A stretch of 64,000 bases of DNA, taken from positions 1 to 64,000 of the forward strand of contig CALOBA010000036.1 of assembly GCA_942491465.1 (NCBI GenBank), given 5' to 3'. The translations under genes were made by a program, and so were the position numbers. The notes beneath the pieces are model-generated. The model was given only the letters and a program-made list of their open reading frames with translations, ran no database searches and had not been told where the DNA came from. Of this stretch, positions 8,845-18,456 are shown one piece after another (positions within the stretch are counted from its first letter, which is position 1; each line of letters starts with the position of its first letter). The stretch is from CALOBA01 sp942491465 (GTDB taxonomy: Bacteria; Pseudomonadota; Gammaproteobacteria; Chromatiales; Chromatiaceae).

Positions 8845-8908
8845 TCGTTGTCGTAATCGCAGTCGTCGTCACGCTCGGACTCGATTGCGAATACGATTAC
8901 GACAACGA
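8845..8908. repeat. TTGTCG-type palindromic repeat, copy 1
   Basis: Arms TCGTTGTCGTAATCG at 8845-8859 and its exact complement at 8894-8908 flank a 34-base centre. It sits between the convergent genes ending at 8830 and 8966. Related copies lie at 31856-31909, 48497-48578 and 60248-60372. Confidence 0.9.
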
Positions 8909-8965
8909 GCCGCTGATGCTGACGCCACTTGCGCACGACAGCGATGGCGCGCCCGACAACGAGGC

Positions 8966-9841
8966 TCAATAGGTCAGCGCGCAGCTGCGGCTGTCGCAGC
9001 GGATATCCAGGCTCTTGCCGTCTTCGCAATAGACCCGGTGCACCTCCGTGACCGCGTCCTCATCGATCAGCACGGCACCGAGGTCACCGAGGTTGCAGCC
9101 GCGCTGCGCGGCGTGCTGCTCGGCATAGTAGGCCCAGCGGCCGACGTCGACGGGTCCTACGGGCGCGACATCGGCTGTGGTCTCCTCCGGCGGCGGCGGG
9201 ACCATGCCGGCGTCGATCCCCATCTCCTCCCCCCAGACACCATCGGCCGGCAACGGATCAGCCGGCAACGGCGTCAATCCGAGGGCATCGTCGACGGCGG
9301 GCAAGTGCGTATCGACATCGCCCGTGGCAGGTTCGTGATCGCCGTTGCGCTGCACACGTACCAGCGGCAGTTCGTCGTCGCGCAGCGGACGGCCCGTGCG
9401 TTGCCGAAAGTCGTCCCAGCGTGCCCGCAGCGATTGCAGGGCGCCGTGGAGATTGGGCCGATAGAGCGGGGTTACGTCGGCGGTCCACTGGCGTTTCTCA
9501 TGCGGAAACCAGACCTCTTGGGCGAACAGGTAGACCTTGACGCCGGCAGGCTGGCGGATGAAATCGGCCCGGATGCGCAGCAGGGTGAAGGGCGGCGGCG
9601 TCTCATCCGGCGGACCCGGCATCGCGGGCTCGTCGAGCCTGGTTTCGAACACCGCGAAGGTGCGACCGCGGTCGATGATGGACCAACCCTGGGTCAGGGC
9701 CGCGTCCATGGCCAACGCCTTGGCCCGCGGGATATCGGCCGCCTCCAGGAACATCCCGGGGCGCTCGCCACGGGCCGGCAGCCCGGTGCCCAAGAGGCCG
9801 CCGCACCAGAGGCCGAGCAGCACGGCAAGCAGGCCCGCCAT
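8966..9841 (-). CDS. Secreted protein, paralogue of the next gene upstream
   Basis: From the ATG at 9841 the protein has 291 residues, with an N-terminal signal sequence (MAGLLAVLLGLWCGGLLGTG). The N-terminal domain contains AKALAMDAALTQGWSIIDRG and the C-terminal domain RWAYYAEQHAAQRGCNLGDL followed by three more cysteines. Both domains match the product of 9885-10877, so this is a tandem duplication. The linker differs: here it is short and acidic. The gene lies 43 bp downstream of its paralogue. An earlier in-frame start at 10045 would overlap the paralogue and is rejected. The function is unknown; an envelope location is likely. Confidence 0.75.
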   Translation of the reverse strand: MAGLLAVLLGLWCGGLLGTGLPARGERPGMFLEAADIPRAKALAMDAALTQGWSIIDRGRTFAVFETRLDEPAMPGPPDETPPPFTLLRIRADFIRQPAGVKVYLFAQEVWFPHEKRQWTADVTPLYRPNLHGALQSLRARWDDFRQRTGRPLRDDELPLVRVQRNGDHEPATGDVDTHLPAVDDALGLTPLPADPLPADGVWGEEMGIDAGMVPPPPEETTADVAPVGPVDVGRWAYYAEQHAAQRGCNLGDLGAVLIDEDAVTEVHRVYCEDGKSLDIRCDSRSCALTY

Positions 9842-9884
9842 CCGCCCACCAACAAGCCGACCCGAATCGGCGCTCGAGTGCGCC

Positions 9885-10877
9885 TCAGCGCATCGGCGAG
9901 CAGACGCCCCCGCGGCACTTGAGCAAGACGTTCTCACTGCCATCGCAGTGCACCTCATGGAGCTCGTAGTCGGCCGTTTCCTGCAGCAGCACGGCACCCA
10001 GATTGCCGACGGCGCACCCGCGCAACCGGGCATAGTCTTCGGCATAGTAGGCCCAGAGGCCCTTGCGCGCGCCGGCGTTGAGCACCAGCATGTCGTTGCT
10101 CGGCGCCGTCACCGGTGCCTGCCTGACCACCGGTGCCGGCGGCGGCGAGGGGCTCGGCGAGGCCGCAGCCGATGGCGGCGGCGACGGGGCCGCAGCGGCG
10201 CTGACGACGGGGGCTGGAGGGGCGCTGACGACGGGGGCTGGCGCCGCCGGTGCAGGTGCCGGAGGCGGTGAGCGCGGCTCGTCGGCGACCTCGCGCGCAC
10301 CCTCGGCAAAGGCCGCCTGGACCGGCGTCAGCTCGGCCTCGTCGAACTCGACGACCTCCTCGTCGGCCTGGGTCGGGATCGGCACATCCGAGGTCACCTT
10401 GTCGCGCGTCGCAAGCCAAGCACCCTGCAGCGCACTGAGCGACAGCAGCAGTTCGCTCTCGTAGCTTGCGGTGTAGTCGATCTTCTTGGCATTGGCAGTG
10501 CCGGGATCGGTGACGATGAACGAACGCAGGGCGACCAAGGTGCCGTCGCCGCGCTCCACCATGTCGGTCTCCACCTGCACCCGCGGCGCAGGGCTCCCCG
10601 GGGTGTGGCCCAGCGCCACGGCCTGGGGCGCATCCGCCGGCAGCGCGCGCTCCAGGACCAGCTGGTTGGGCGCCGCGGAGACGATGTCCCAGCCCTTGGA
10701 GCGCGCCGATGCCATGGCCACCGAGCGGGCATGCTCGAGCCGGGCACCGGGCAGCGTGGTCTGCGGCAGCCCCGACAGGTTGCCCAGGGGCACGCCGCCG
10801 GACATCGTGGCACAGCCGGCGATGACGGCCATCGCGAGCACGAACGGGACGGTCCCGACTCTGAGTAACGGCTTCAT
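9885..10877 (-). CDS. Lipoprotein with proline/alanine linker, tandem paralogue
   Basis: This 330-residue protein starts with a lipoprotein signal (LAMAVIAGC, lipidated Cys22). The N-terminal domain includes ARSVAMASARSKGWDIVSAA. A low-complexity Pro/Ala/Ser stretch at about residues 205-265 probably spans the periplasm or peptidoglycan. The C-terminal domain (about 270-330, GLWAYYAEDYARLRGCAVGN) has four cysteines in the same spacing as its neighbour at 8966-9841. The pair probably arose by duplication, with different linkers acquired later. No known family is evident to me. Confidence 0.75.
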   Translation of the reverse strand: MKPLLRVGTVPFVLAMAVIAGCATMSGGVPLGNLSGLPQTTLPGARLEHARSVAMASARSKGWDIVSAAPNQLVLERALPADAPQAVALGHTPGSPAPRVQVETDMVERGDGTLVALRSFIVTDPGTANAKKIDYTASYESELLLSLSALQGAWLATRDKVTSDVPIPTQADEEVVEFDEAELTPVQAAFAEGAREVADEPRSPPPAPAPAAPAPVVSAPPAPVVSAAAAPSPPPSAAASPSPSPPPAPVVRQAPVTAPSNDMLVLNAGARKGLWAYYAEDYARLRGCAVGNLGAVLLQETADYELHEVHCDGSENVLLKCRGGVCSPMR

Positions 10878-11038
10878 TGCTTAGTTGAACAGCGATTGAG
10901 ATGAACGAGGCGCCCGCGCCCCGGAACGACGGCGCGGCCGGCCGGGCACGAGGATCGGACCGCCGAGGGCCACCCGACGGCAAATCCTAGCACAGCAATG
11001 CACCACCCCGGCGGCCCCCGGCCATCGCCGCCGAGCCG

Positions 11039-11530
11039 TCATTGGGACTGCACCCGATCGATGATGGCGCGGATGCCGGGGTGCTCCATCAGGCGTTGAA
11101 ACCCGGGCTCGTTGCGCAGCTGATCCAGATCGCCGGACATGATCAGCCCCATGAGCCGGGGATCGGCAACGGCCGCACGCAGCTCGGGATCATCCTGCAG
11201 TGACGTGATCATCCCCATGATGGCCGGATCGGCCACCAGCTGCTGCTGCATCTGCAACAGCTGCGCGGAGGCATCCTGATGACCGACCGCGGTCTGGTCG
11301 GCGCCGAGCGGGGTCATGCTGCGCAGGCGATCCTGCTCGATGCGCACCTGCCCCAGCGTCGGGCTGTTGACGATGAAGGTGCCGCCGTCCACGGTCTCCA
11401 GCTCACCGACGATGACGCTGCCGTCGTTCAGCTCGAACCGGCTCGACTCGGCAGCGGCCGCGCCGGCCAGCAGACCCAGCACAAGCCCCGCGGCCAGGCG
11501 GCGACAACGCCCGCGCACCACGCCCCTCAC
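11039..11530 (-). CDS. Secreted protein with STI1-like helical repeats
   Basis: The 163-residue product has a signal peptide (AAGLVLGLLAGAAAA), then a small beta domain (RFELNDGSVIVGELETVDGG), then helical repeats of the type DPAIMGMITSLQDDPELRAA and DPRLMGLIMSGDLDQLRNEP, which resemble the DP/STI1 motif of co-chaperones. A periplasmic protein-binding role is plausible. Its start overlaps the stop of the isochorismatase-like gene by four bases, so both are in one operon. Confidence 0.75.
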   Translation of the reverse strand: MRGVVRGRCRRLAAGLVLGLLAGAAAAESSRFELNDGSVIVGELETVDGGTFIVNSPTLGQVRIEQDRLRSMTPLGADQTAVGHQDASAQLLQMQQQLVADPAIMGMITSLQDDPELRAAVADPRLMGLIMSGDLDQLRNEPGFQRLMEHPGIRAIIDRVQSQ

Positions 11531-12204
11531 CGCGACAACCCCATCAAGGCCCGCAGCTCGTCGGCCTGCATGACGTGGCAGTAGATCATATTGATGATCT
11601 CAAGCTCCTGGCGGTGTAGGTCGTCGGTGGCCGCCGCGCAGCAGTCCTCGATGAGGATCACGCTGAAGCTCTCGTCGGCCAGGCTGCGGACGGTGGAGGA
11701 GACGCACTGATCGGTGTAGATACCGGTCACGATCAGGTTGCGGATGCCCATGTTCTGCAGCACCAGGCGCAGATTGGTGCCGGTCAGGGCGCTGTCGGTG
11801 GTCTTGGTGACGACGATCTCGCCGGGGGCCGGGGCCAGCTCCGGGATGATCTGCGACGCCTCGGTATCCAACGGCATCAACAGGTTGTTCCAGCCCGGCA
11901 TCTTCTGGCTCAGGGAACGATCGCGCCCGTCGCCGAGCAGACAGGCGATGCGGGCGTGGATGACATCGATGCCATTGCTGCGGAAGGCGTCCTGCAGCGC
12001 GCGCAGCGTCGGGATCACGGTCCCGCGCATGCGCTCATGGAACGGCGCCCAGCGCTCGCGCTCCACCGGGTCATCGCGCAGCGCCATGCCGTAGTTCTGC
12101 ACGTCGATGCACAGCATGGCCGTCTCCGACGGCGTCAGCACCGGGTCGTCGGGCTCCGGCGCGCCCTCGTAGTAGAAGGATCGATAGGCGGTTTTCCAGC
12201 TCAT
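11527..12204 (-). CDS. Isochorismatase-family cysteine hydrolase
   Basis: The 225-residue length fits the family. The triad is visible: Asp34 in LCIDVQNYGM, Lys134 in VVTKTTDSAL and Cys167 in GIYTDQCVSSTVRSLAD. Members hydrolyse isochorismate, nicotinamide, N-carbamoyl compounds or biuret-like amides, and sequence alone does not tell which. No siderophore or nicotinate gene is adjacent. It is the first gene of a two-gene operon with the STI1-like protein. Confidence 0.9.
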   Translation of the reverse strand: MSWKTAYRSFYYEGAPEPDDPVLTPSETAMLCIDVQNYGMALRDDPVERERWAPFHERMRGTVIPTLRALQDAFRSNGIDVIHARIACLLGDGRDRSLSQKMPGWNNLLMPLDTEASQIIPELAPAPGEIVVTKTTDSALTGTNLRLVLQNMGIRNLIVTGIYTDQCVSSTVRSLADESFSVILIEDCCAAATDDLHRQELEIINMIYCHVMQADELRALMGLSR

Positions 12205-12447
12205 GGGCTAGGCTCCGTTGCGGCGTAGACGCAGGCGGGCGCGAGGCCCGCCTGTGGCGAGGGAATTGACGGGCGCCACTGTGCCAGATCGCCCCGCCGA
12301 CGTCATCCCGTCGGACCGCGCCGCGGCCATGTTGCGAATCTTCAATGCCGGCAACCGCGTCGATTCCTTACAGTTTTAGTCAAGCATTACGCCGCCCCCC
12401 CGGCCTCGCGCCCGGCAACAAGCCCCCTACCGCATTCGGAGCCGACC

Positions 12448-13449
12448 ATGAACGACACCCTCGCCGCCCAGCCCGGCGCCCCGGAACAGCCCGCCGAGCC
12501 CGAGCGGCTACCCTACCTGCCGATCTCGTTCTTCGCCATGGTGATGGGCCTGTCCGGCCTGACCATCGCCTGGGAGAAGGCCCAGCATGTGTTCAACGTC
12601 GACCTGGGCATCAACCCCTGGATGGCCGGCGCCACGGCGCTGGTCTTCACCGTGCTGGCGCTCCTCTATCTCAGCAAGCTGGTGCTGCACCGCCAGGCCG
12701 TGCTCGGCGAGCTGCGCCACCCGGTGAAGCTGAACTTCTTCCCGACCATCTCCATCAGCCTGCTGCTGCTGTCCATCGCCTTCCTGCCCATCGAGCCCGC
12801 CATCAGCCGACCGCTGTGGCTCGCCGGGACCGCGCTGCACCTGCTGTTCACGCTCTATGTGGTCAACGTCTGGATCCACCACGAGCACTTTCAGGTCCAT
12901 CACATGAACCCGGCCTGGTTCATCCCCGCGGTGGGCAACGTGCTGGTGCCGGTGGCCGGTGTCCCGCTGGGCTATGTGGATGTCTCCTGGTTCTTCTTCA
13001 GCATCGGCATGCTGTTCTGGGGCATGCTGCTGACGATCATCTTCTACCGGGTGCTGTTCCACAACCCCATCGACGAACGGCTGATGCCGACGCTGTTCAT
13101 CCTGATCGCACCGCCGGCGGTGGGCTTCATCGCCTACACGCGCCTGATCGGCGAGCTGGACACCTTCGCCCGCGTCCTCTACTTCAGCGGGCTGTTCCTG
13201 ACCCTGCTGCTGTTCACCCAGGTCGCCCGCTTCGCCCGGCTGAAGTTCTTCCTCTCCTGGTGGGCCTACAGCTTCCCACTGGCCGCCATCAGCATCGCCA
13301 GCATGCTCATGTTCGAACTCTCCGACATCGGCGGCTACCGCTGGATCGGCACCGGCCTGCTGATCATCCTCACCGCCATCGTCGCCCTGCTGCTGGTGCG
13401 CACCGCGCTGGCGGTGCGCCAGCACAGCATCTGCCTGCCGGGGCATTGA
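12448..13449 (+). CDS. SLAC1/TehA-type anion channel or transporter
   Basis: This is a 333-residue inner-membrane protein with about ten hydrophobic helices and the family features SFFAMVMGLSGLTIAWEKA near the N-terminus and KLNFFPTISISLLLLSIAF in the third or fourth helix. Members of the TDT/SLAC1 family conduct small anions such as chloride, nitrate, sulfite or C4-dicarboxylates. GGAG lies seven bases before the ATG. It is a monocistronic gene; the anion cannot be told from sequence. Confidence 0.88.
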   Translation: MNDTLAAQPGAPEQPAEPERLPYLPISFFAMVMGLSGLTIAWEKAQHVFNVDLGINPWMAGATALVFTVLALLYLSKLVLHRQAVLGELRHPVKLNFFPTISISLLLLSIAFLPIEPAISRPLWLAGTALHLLFTLYVVNVWIHHEHFQVHHMNPAWFIPAVGNVLVPVAGVPLGYVDVSWFFFSIGMLFWGMLLTIIFYRVLFHNPIDERLMPTLFILIAPPAVGFIAYTRLIGELDTFARVLYFSGLFLTLLLFTQVARFARLKFFLSWWAYSFPLAAISIASMLMFELSDIGGYRWIGTGLLIILTAIVALLLVRTALAVRQHSICLPGH

Positions 13450-13619
13450 TCGTCGGCGCAGGGTGCGTCGGCTCGCGGACAGCAGCTCAAGCGCCCCGGA
13501 ATAGGCCATATCGAACGCCTGATTAAGCAGCCTGCCGCCAGCGTGGCCGGAACGGTGATCAATGCCCGCGGTCCGACCCGGATCGGTTAGGACACCCACT
13601 CTGTGTCATCCGCTCGTGG

Positions 13620-14084
13620 TCCATGTCCCGGCCCGGAAAGCTTGCGAAGGTCACCGCACGCGAAGAGATGCAGCGCATGTTCCAGGACGCGGGCCTCATC
13701 AGAATGGACAGGGGGTCAACTCCGTCGGCGTGCTGGAGGTGCCGGCGGCGGTGTTCGAAGAGCTGCTGGTCAACGCCCTGATCCACCGCGACTACTTCAT
13801 CTCCGCGCCGATGCGGCTGCTGGTGTTCGACGACCGCATCGGCGGTCATCAGCCCCGGCCACCTGCCCAATCACCGGACGACGGTGCAGGTCCGCCACGG
13901 CGTCTCCAACAGGCGCAACCCCGTGCTCGCCTCCCATGGTGCCTACCTGCTGCCCTGCCGTGGCAGCGGCATCCTGCGCGCCTTCGCCGCCTATCCGCAC
14001 ATCGCGCTGATCGACGACCGCGACGCGGGGCAGTTCAAGGTTGTCGTCGACAGGCCCGGCGGGGACCAGTCCTTCAGCAACTGA
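13620..14084 (+). pseudogene. Decayed RecG-like ATP-binding protein gene
   Basis: Pieces in three frames match the C-terminal part of the Schlafen-AlbA/RecG-like ATP-binding family. KVTAREEMQRMFQDAGLIRMD (from 13647) resembles an upstream segment. VFEELLVNALIHRDYFISAP (about 13752-13811) is the family hallmark. After a frameshift near 13841-13850, VISPGHLPNHRTTVQVRHGV and FAAYPHIALIDDRDAGQFKV continue to a stop at 14084. The first two pieces are joined by an internal deletion and the N-terminal AlbA domain is absent. This is a non-functional remnant. Confidence 0.78.
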
Positions 14085-14119
14085 TCGGAGCCCGCGGGGC
14101 TGATCGGCGGCTTAGGATC

Positions 14120-14208
14120 GATTCAAAAACAAGTGGTGCAGACGCCCGCTCGCTGAGCCTTTGGATTGGCCGTTTCGTCGTTGCGTCTGCACCACTTGTT
14201 TCTGAACC
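14120..14208. repeat. Inverted repeat containing the GGTTCAGAAACAAGTGG element
   Basis: Arms of 19 bp match exactly (AAACAAGTGGTGCAGACGC at 14127-14145 and its complement at 14183-14201), and the similarity extends outwards. The core sequence recurs at 34227-34239, 41277-41293 and, weakly, 60217-60227. It lies between the RecG-like remnant and the diguanylate cyclase gene. Confidence 0.88.
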
Positions 14209-14213
14209 TTGAC

Positions 14214-15551
14214 TTAGGCAGCGGGCAGTCCCGCGCCCCCATCGGAGGCTTCGACGCCGCATCCAACCTCGCGCGCGGCGATCTCGACCCGATCGCGGCC
14301 CAGTGCCTTGGCGCGATACAGGGCCTCGTCGGCGGCGCGGATCAGGCCCTCGTGGCCCAGGTCGCCGCAGTCGCAGGCGACCCCGACGCTGGTGGTGACC
14401 ACCCCGCGCGGGGCGTCGGGGTGCTGGATGCCGAGCCCGGAGACGGATTCGCGGATCGCCTCCGCCACCGCCGCGGCGCCGGCGATGCGGGTGTTCGGCA
14501 GCACGACCACGAACTCCTCGCCGCCGTAGCGCGCACAGAAGTCGCCGCCCCGGCGCAGGCTCTCCCGCAGCACCTGAGCAACGGCGAACAGGCAACGGTC
14601 GCCGCCCTGATGACCGAAGCGGTCGTTGTAGCGCTTGAAGTAGTCGATATCGCAGATGATCAATGACAGCGGCACCTTCTCCCGCCGGCCCCGGCGCAGC
14701 TCGTGCACCAGCTGCTCGATGAAGAAGCGCCGGTTGGGGATCGCCGTCAGGGCATCGATGACGGCCTGCTGGCGCAGCCGCGCATAGGCCCGTTTCAGCG
14801 CCAGCCCGAGGACCAGGATGACGCCGATCCCCACCAGCGCAATGGCCCCATGGCTGCCCACCAGGGCCATGGTCGGCACCATGCCCACCGTCGGTAAGGT
14901 CACGCTGATGCCGCCGCGCACGCTGCCCAGCTCGTAGCCCTGATCGCCATGGCACTTGAGACAGGGCTTTTCGGTGATCAACGGCGCCATGTAGCGATAG
15001 CCCAAGCCGTTCGGGGTCTTGACCAGATGGCCGACCTCCCGCGCCCCCGTCTCGAATGCCCGAAGCGCCGCCGCCTCCCAAGGCAGCGCGGTGTTGGTCG
15101 GGCGCAACGGGTCGAGGCTGGTGATGTGGAACTGCACCCCGCTGCCCTCGGTGGCCAGCTCGCCGAGCTGCCGGGTCATGAACGCGGGGTTGATCATGGT
15201 CAGCGTCAGCCCGTCGTCCACGCGGATGTCACGACGGTCCAGATCCAGATAGACATTCGGACGCGTATCGCGGGTGACCGGCACATAGACGCCGCCATGG
15301 CGGGCGTTCCAGCGCCGGCTGATCACCAACAGCTCGAAGAACGAGCGCGCCGTCTCCAGCGCCAGACCCTCGCGCGACTGCTCCACACGCTGCAGATTCC
15401 AGAGCAGGGAGAGGCCCACCAGCAGCAGCCAGATCAGCATGACGAGGGCGATCTTGACGCCGATTCGAAGCTCCGAGTGGGCTTCGACGGATGGCTGCAC
15501 GCTGTCGTAGGCGGGCGTGCCAAGCCGCACCAGGGGTGCTGAGAGGGTCAT
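14214..15551 (-). CDS. Membrane diguanylate cyclase with Tll0287-like heme domain
   Basis: From the ATG at 15551 the protein has 445 residues. The first membrane helix spans about 32-50. The periplasmic domain (about 55-225) resembles the DUF3365/Tll0287 heme-binding sensor and carries Cys197-x-x-Cys200-His201 (PCLKCHGDQGYE), a c-type heme site. A second helix lies at about 228-255. The cytoplasmic GGDEF domain reads ARYGGEEFVVVLP, with RGGD five residues before it as inhibitory I-site. It should make c-di-GMP in response to a redox or gas signal. The GGDEF and heme motifs are seen; the signal is inferred. The first start at 15623 adds no recognisable sequence. Confidence 0.9.
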   Translation of the reverse strand: MTLSAPLVRLGTPAYDSVQPSVEAHSELRIGVKIALVMLIWLLLVGLSLLWNLQRVEQSREGLALETARSFFELLVISRRWNARHGGVYVPVTRDTRPNVYLDLDRRDIRVDDGLTLTMINPAFMTRQLGELATEGSGVQFHITSLDPLRPTNTALPWEAAALRAFETGAREVGHLVKTPNGLGYRYMAPLITEKPCLKCHGDQGYELGSVRGGISVTLPTVGMVPTMALVGSHGAIALVGIGVILVLGLALKRAYARLRQQAVIDALTAIPNRRFFIEQLVHELRRGRREKVPLSLIICDIDYFKRYNDRFGHQGGDRCLFAVAQVLRESLRRGGDFCARYGGEEFVVVLPNTRIAGAAAVAEAIRESVSGLGIQHPDAPRGVVTTSVGVACDCGDLGHEGLIRAADEALYRAKALGRDRVEIAAREVGCGVEASDGGAGLPAA

Positions 15552-15638
15552 TTTTCGGGTCTTGCGTCGGGGTGGATTCGTTCCCCCAGCATAGCAGCCC
15601 GCTACCAAGGCCAGGCCGAGCAACGGGTTGTCGTTGTC

Positions 15639-16607
15639 TCAGCAGTTGCGACAGATGTCGCGGGCGAAGCCCTGCAGCCGTTCGGTATCGGCGGCGAACG
15701 CCCGGATGCCCTGGGCCAGCTTTTCGGTGGCCATGGCATCCTCGTTGAGCTGCCAGCGGAAGGCCTGCTCGTCCAGACTGATGCGCTCGATCGCCATGGC
15801 GGCGGCGGCCTCCGGGTCCAGCCGGCGCGGCACGTCGCCGTCGGCGTCGCTGAGTTCGGCGAGCAGCTTCGGGGCGATGGTCAGATAGTCGCAGCCGGCC
15901 AGCTCCAGGATCTCGTCGACGTTGCGGAAGCTGGCCCCCATGACCACCGTCCCATAGCCGTGGCGCTTGTAGTAGTTGAAGATGTGCGTGACCGAGCGCA
16001 CCCCCGGGTCCTCGTCGGCCGGATAGCCGGCGACCTTCTCCTCCTCCTTGTACCAATCGAGAATACGGCCGACGAACGGCGAGATCAGCGTCACCCCGGC
16101 CTCGGCGCAGGCCACCGCCTGGGCGAAGCTGAACAGCAGCGTGAGGTTGCAGTGAATGCCTCGGCGCTCAAGCTCCGCCGCCGCCCTGATCCCTTCCCAG
16201 GTGGATGCGATCTTGAACAGGACCCGCGTCCCGGGGTCGACGCCGATCTCGCGATAGAGGGCCGCGATGCCCTCGGCGCGGGCAATGGTCCCCTCGGTGT
16301 CGAACGACAGGCGCGCGTCGATCTCGGTGGAGACGCGTCCGGGAACGATCTTCAGGATCTCGTTGCCGAAGTTGACCGCGAGCTTGTCCATGGTCCAACG
16401 TGCCTGATGGTCGGCATCGCCGCCGCGGTCGGTGCCGAAGGCCACGGCATCTTCGACCAGATGCCGATACTGGGGCATCTGGGCAGCCTTGTAGAGCAGC
16501 GACGGGTTGGTGGTGGCGTCCTGCGGCTTGTACTCGGCGATCGCCTCGAAGTCGCCGGTGTCGGCGACGACGGTGGTCATGGTCTTGAGCTGGTCGAGCT
16601 GGCTCAT
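15639..16607 (-). CDS. tal: Transaldolase
   Basis: The enzyme transfers a dihydroxyacetone unit between sugar phosphates in the pentose phosphate pathway. The 322 residues align with class I transaldolases such as TalB. The Schiff-base lysine is Lys132 in VLFKIASTWEGI, the same number as in E. coli TalB. The N-terminal ADTGDFEAIAEYKPQDATTN and the FVGRILDWYKE motif are also typical. It is a single gene, divergent from the CHAD gene. Confidence 0.96.
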   Translation of the reverse strand: MSQLDQLKTMTTVVADTGDFEAIAEYKPQDATTNPSLLYKAAQMPQYRHLVEDAVAFGTDRGGDADHQARWTMDKLAVNFGNEILKIVPGRVSTEIDARLSFDTEGTIARAEGIAALYREIGVDPGTRVLFKIASTWEGIRAAAELERRGIHCNLTLLFSFAQAVACAEAGVTLISPFVGRILDWYKEEEKVAGYPADEDPGVRSVTHIFNYYKRHGYGTVVMGASFRNVDEILELAGCDYLTIAPKLLAELSDADGDVPRRLDPEAAAAMAIERISLDEQAFRWQLNEDAMATEKLAQGIRAFAADTERLQGFARDICRNC

Positions 16608-16830
16608 TATCGGTTCCCCCTTTTTGCGCTTGCAGCAACAGACGAAGGCTGTGAACGTGCAGATAACCGGCGGTCATCCGGAGTTTGGCCGAGTATTCCA
16701 TACTTGAGCCGGTCGGCGGGTGACGATTTACCGCGACGAAAAAGGCGGATCACAGCATAATTCCGTCACAATCCCCCGCCATCGGGACCACCACCGATCA
16801 ACCTGGGTGCACCTGCGAGGTCCATCGTTC

Positions 16831-18456
16831 ATGCAGCCCGTCCAGCTGGAATACGCCATCCCCGGCGACGCCGATCCCCAAGCCATCGCCGGGGCCATCC
16901 AGGCCCGGGGGCCATGCCTGGCCGATCCCCCGCGCAGCCTGGAGCGTCGGTTCCTCGACAACTTCGACTGGTCGCTGTACCTGGCCGGCGCGGCACTGGA
17001 GCAGCGCCACTGGCCGGATGATCCGCGACCGGCGCGCTACCAGCTACTCTGGCACGACCTCAAGCACGCGGGCACATCGCCTTTAGAGGACTGGAGCGCC
17101 GACCCCGCCGGCATGCTCGACGACCTGCCCGCGGGCCCGGTGCGCGAACGCCTCGCCCCCCTGCTCGGTATCCGCCGGCTGTTGCCGGTGGTGGAGATAC
17201 ACGCAAGGGTGCAGGTCTATCGGCTGCTGAACGCCGACGACAAGACCGTCGCGCGGATCATTGTCGAGGATCAGACTCGGCTCAATTCCACGTCTCCGGC
17301 AGCGCCGTCGGCGGCGGCACCCAGCGCACTGTCGGGCCGGCTTCGGCTGGAGGAGGTCCGCGGCTACCGGCGCGAGCTGCAGGCGGCGCGGCGCCTGATC
17401 GAGGCGCACTTGGGACTCAAGCCGGCGGAGACGCCGTTGCTGATGGAGGCCCTTGCCTGCACCCGCCTGCGCCCCGGCAATTACTCCTCCAAGCTCGACT
17501 ACCGACTCGACCCGGAGGAGCGCGCCGATGCCGCCGCCAAGCACATCATGCTGGACCTGCTCGACACCTTGGAGGCCAACATCGACGGCACCCGCGCCAA
17601 TCTCGACTCCGAGTTCCTGCACGACCTGCGCGTCGCCACCCGGCGCACGCGCTCGGCGCTGAGCCAGATCAAAGGGGTCTTCGCCGACACCCTGGTGGAC
17701 GACTACAAGGCCCGGTTCGCGTGGCTGCAGCAGGTCACCGGCCCGGTGCGCGACCTCGACGTCTACCTGCTCGACTTCCCGGACCTCGGCGCGCGCCTGC
17801 CGGCGCCGTTGCGCCCCCACCTGGACGGGCTGCGCAGCTACCTGCTGGATCACTACGACAGCGCTCAGGCCACCCTGGCCGAGGCCCTGGCCGGGAACCG
17901 CTTCCACCGTCTGCTCAAGGACTGGCGCGCCTTTCTGGAGGCACCGGTGCCCGAGCCGCCACCGGCGAAACCGAGCCGGGCGGGCCATCCCATCAAGGCG
18001 GTTGCCGACGCCCGCATCCGGCGCATGCTCCGGCGCGTGCAAAGCGAAGGCCGCCGCATCACCGACGCCTCCCCGGCCGAAGACCTGCATGAACTGCGCA
18101 AGAGCTGCAAGAAGCTGCGCTACCTGTTGGAGTTCTTCCAGAGCCTCTATCCACCGGGCAGCGTCAAGGCCGTCATCAAGCAGCTCAAGGTGCTGCTGGA
18201 CGTGCTGGGTCGGTTCCAGGATCAGGCCGTCCAAGCGGACCATCTGCGCGAGACGGCGACGGCGATGCAGACCGAGGGCTGCGCCGAGATCGACACCCTG
18301 CTGGCCATGGGCGCACTGATGGGTCAGCTGCTCGACGCCCAGCAGCGCGCCCGCGGGCAGTTCGCCGAGGTCTTCGCGGGCTTCGACAGCCCGGCCAATG
18401 CCGAGCGCCTCGCGGCCTGCTTCGGCCCGATCCGCAAGCGCGAGGGGCAGGCATGA
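16831..18456 (+). CDS. CHAD-domain protein (putative polyphosphate-binding)
   Basis: The ATG at 16831 gives 541 residues. The N-terminal part (about 1-190) looks like a degenerate CYTH domain; it ends with VQVYRLLNADDKTVARIIVE but lacks the ExExK catalytic motif. The CHAD domain covers about 235-530, with its basic histidine helices FLHDLRVATRRTRSALSQI and LHELRKSCKKLRYLLEFF. CHAD proteins bind inorganic polyphosphate and locate to polyphosphate granules in other bacteria. The stop overlaps the start of a ParA-type ATPase gene by four bases (ATGA), so the two products are likely made together. A GTG at 16720 would extend the protein by 37 residues without recognisable content. Confidence 0.88.
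   Translation: MQPVQLEYAIPGDADPQAIAGAIQARGPCLADPPRSLERRFLDNFDWSLYLAGAALEQRHWPDDPRPARYQLLWHDLKHAGTSPLEDWSADPAGMLDDLPAGPVRERLAPLLGIRRLLPVVEIHARVQVYRLLNADDKTVARIIVEDQTRLNSTSPAAPSAAAPSALSGRLRLEEVRGYRRELQAARRLIEAHLGLKPAETPLLMEALACTRLRPGNYSSKLDYRLDPEERADAAAKHIMLDLLDTLEANIDGTRANLDSEFLHDLRVATRRTRSALSQIKGVFADTLVDDYKARFAWLQQVTGPVRDLDVYLLDFPDLGARLPAPLRPHLDGLRSYLLDHYDSAQATLAEALAGNRFHRLLKDWRAFLEAPVPEPPPAKPSRAGHPIKAVADARIRRMLRRVQSEGRRITDASPAEDLHELRKSCKKLRYLLEFFQSLYPPGSVKAVIKQLKVLLDVLGRFQDQAVQADHLRETATAMQTEGCAEIDTLLAMGALMGQLLDAQQRARGQFAEVFAGFDSPANAERLAACFGPIRKREGQA

Noticed and set aside
8006..8872. 288-codon minus-strand frame
   Set aside because: It is antisense to the 42-residue gene and the lipoprotein, both with good starts.
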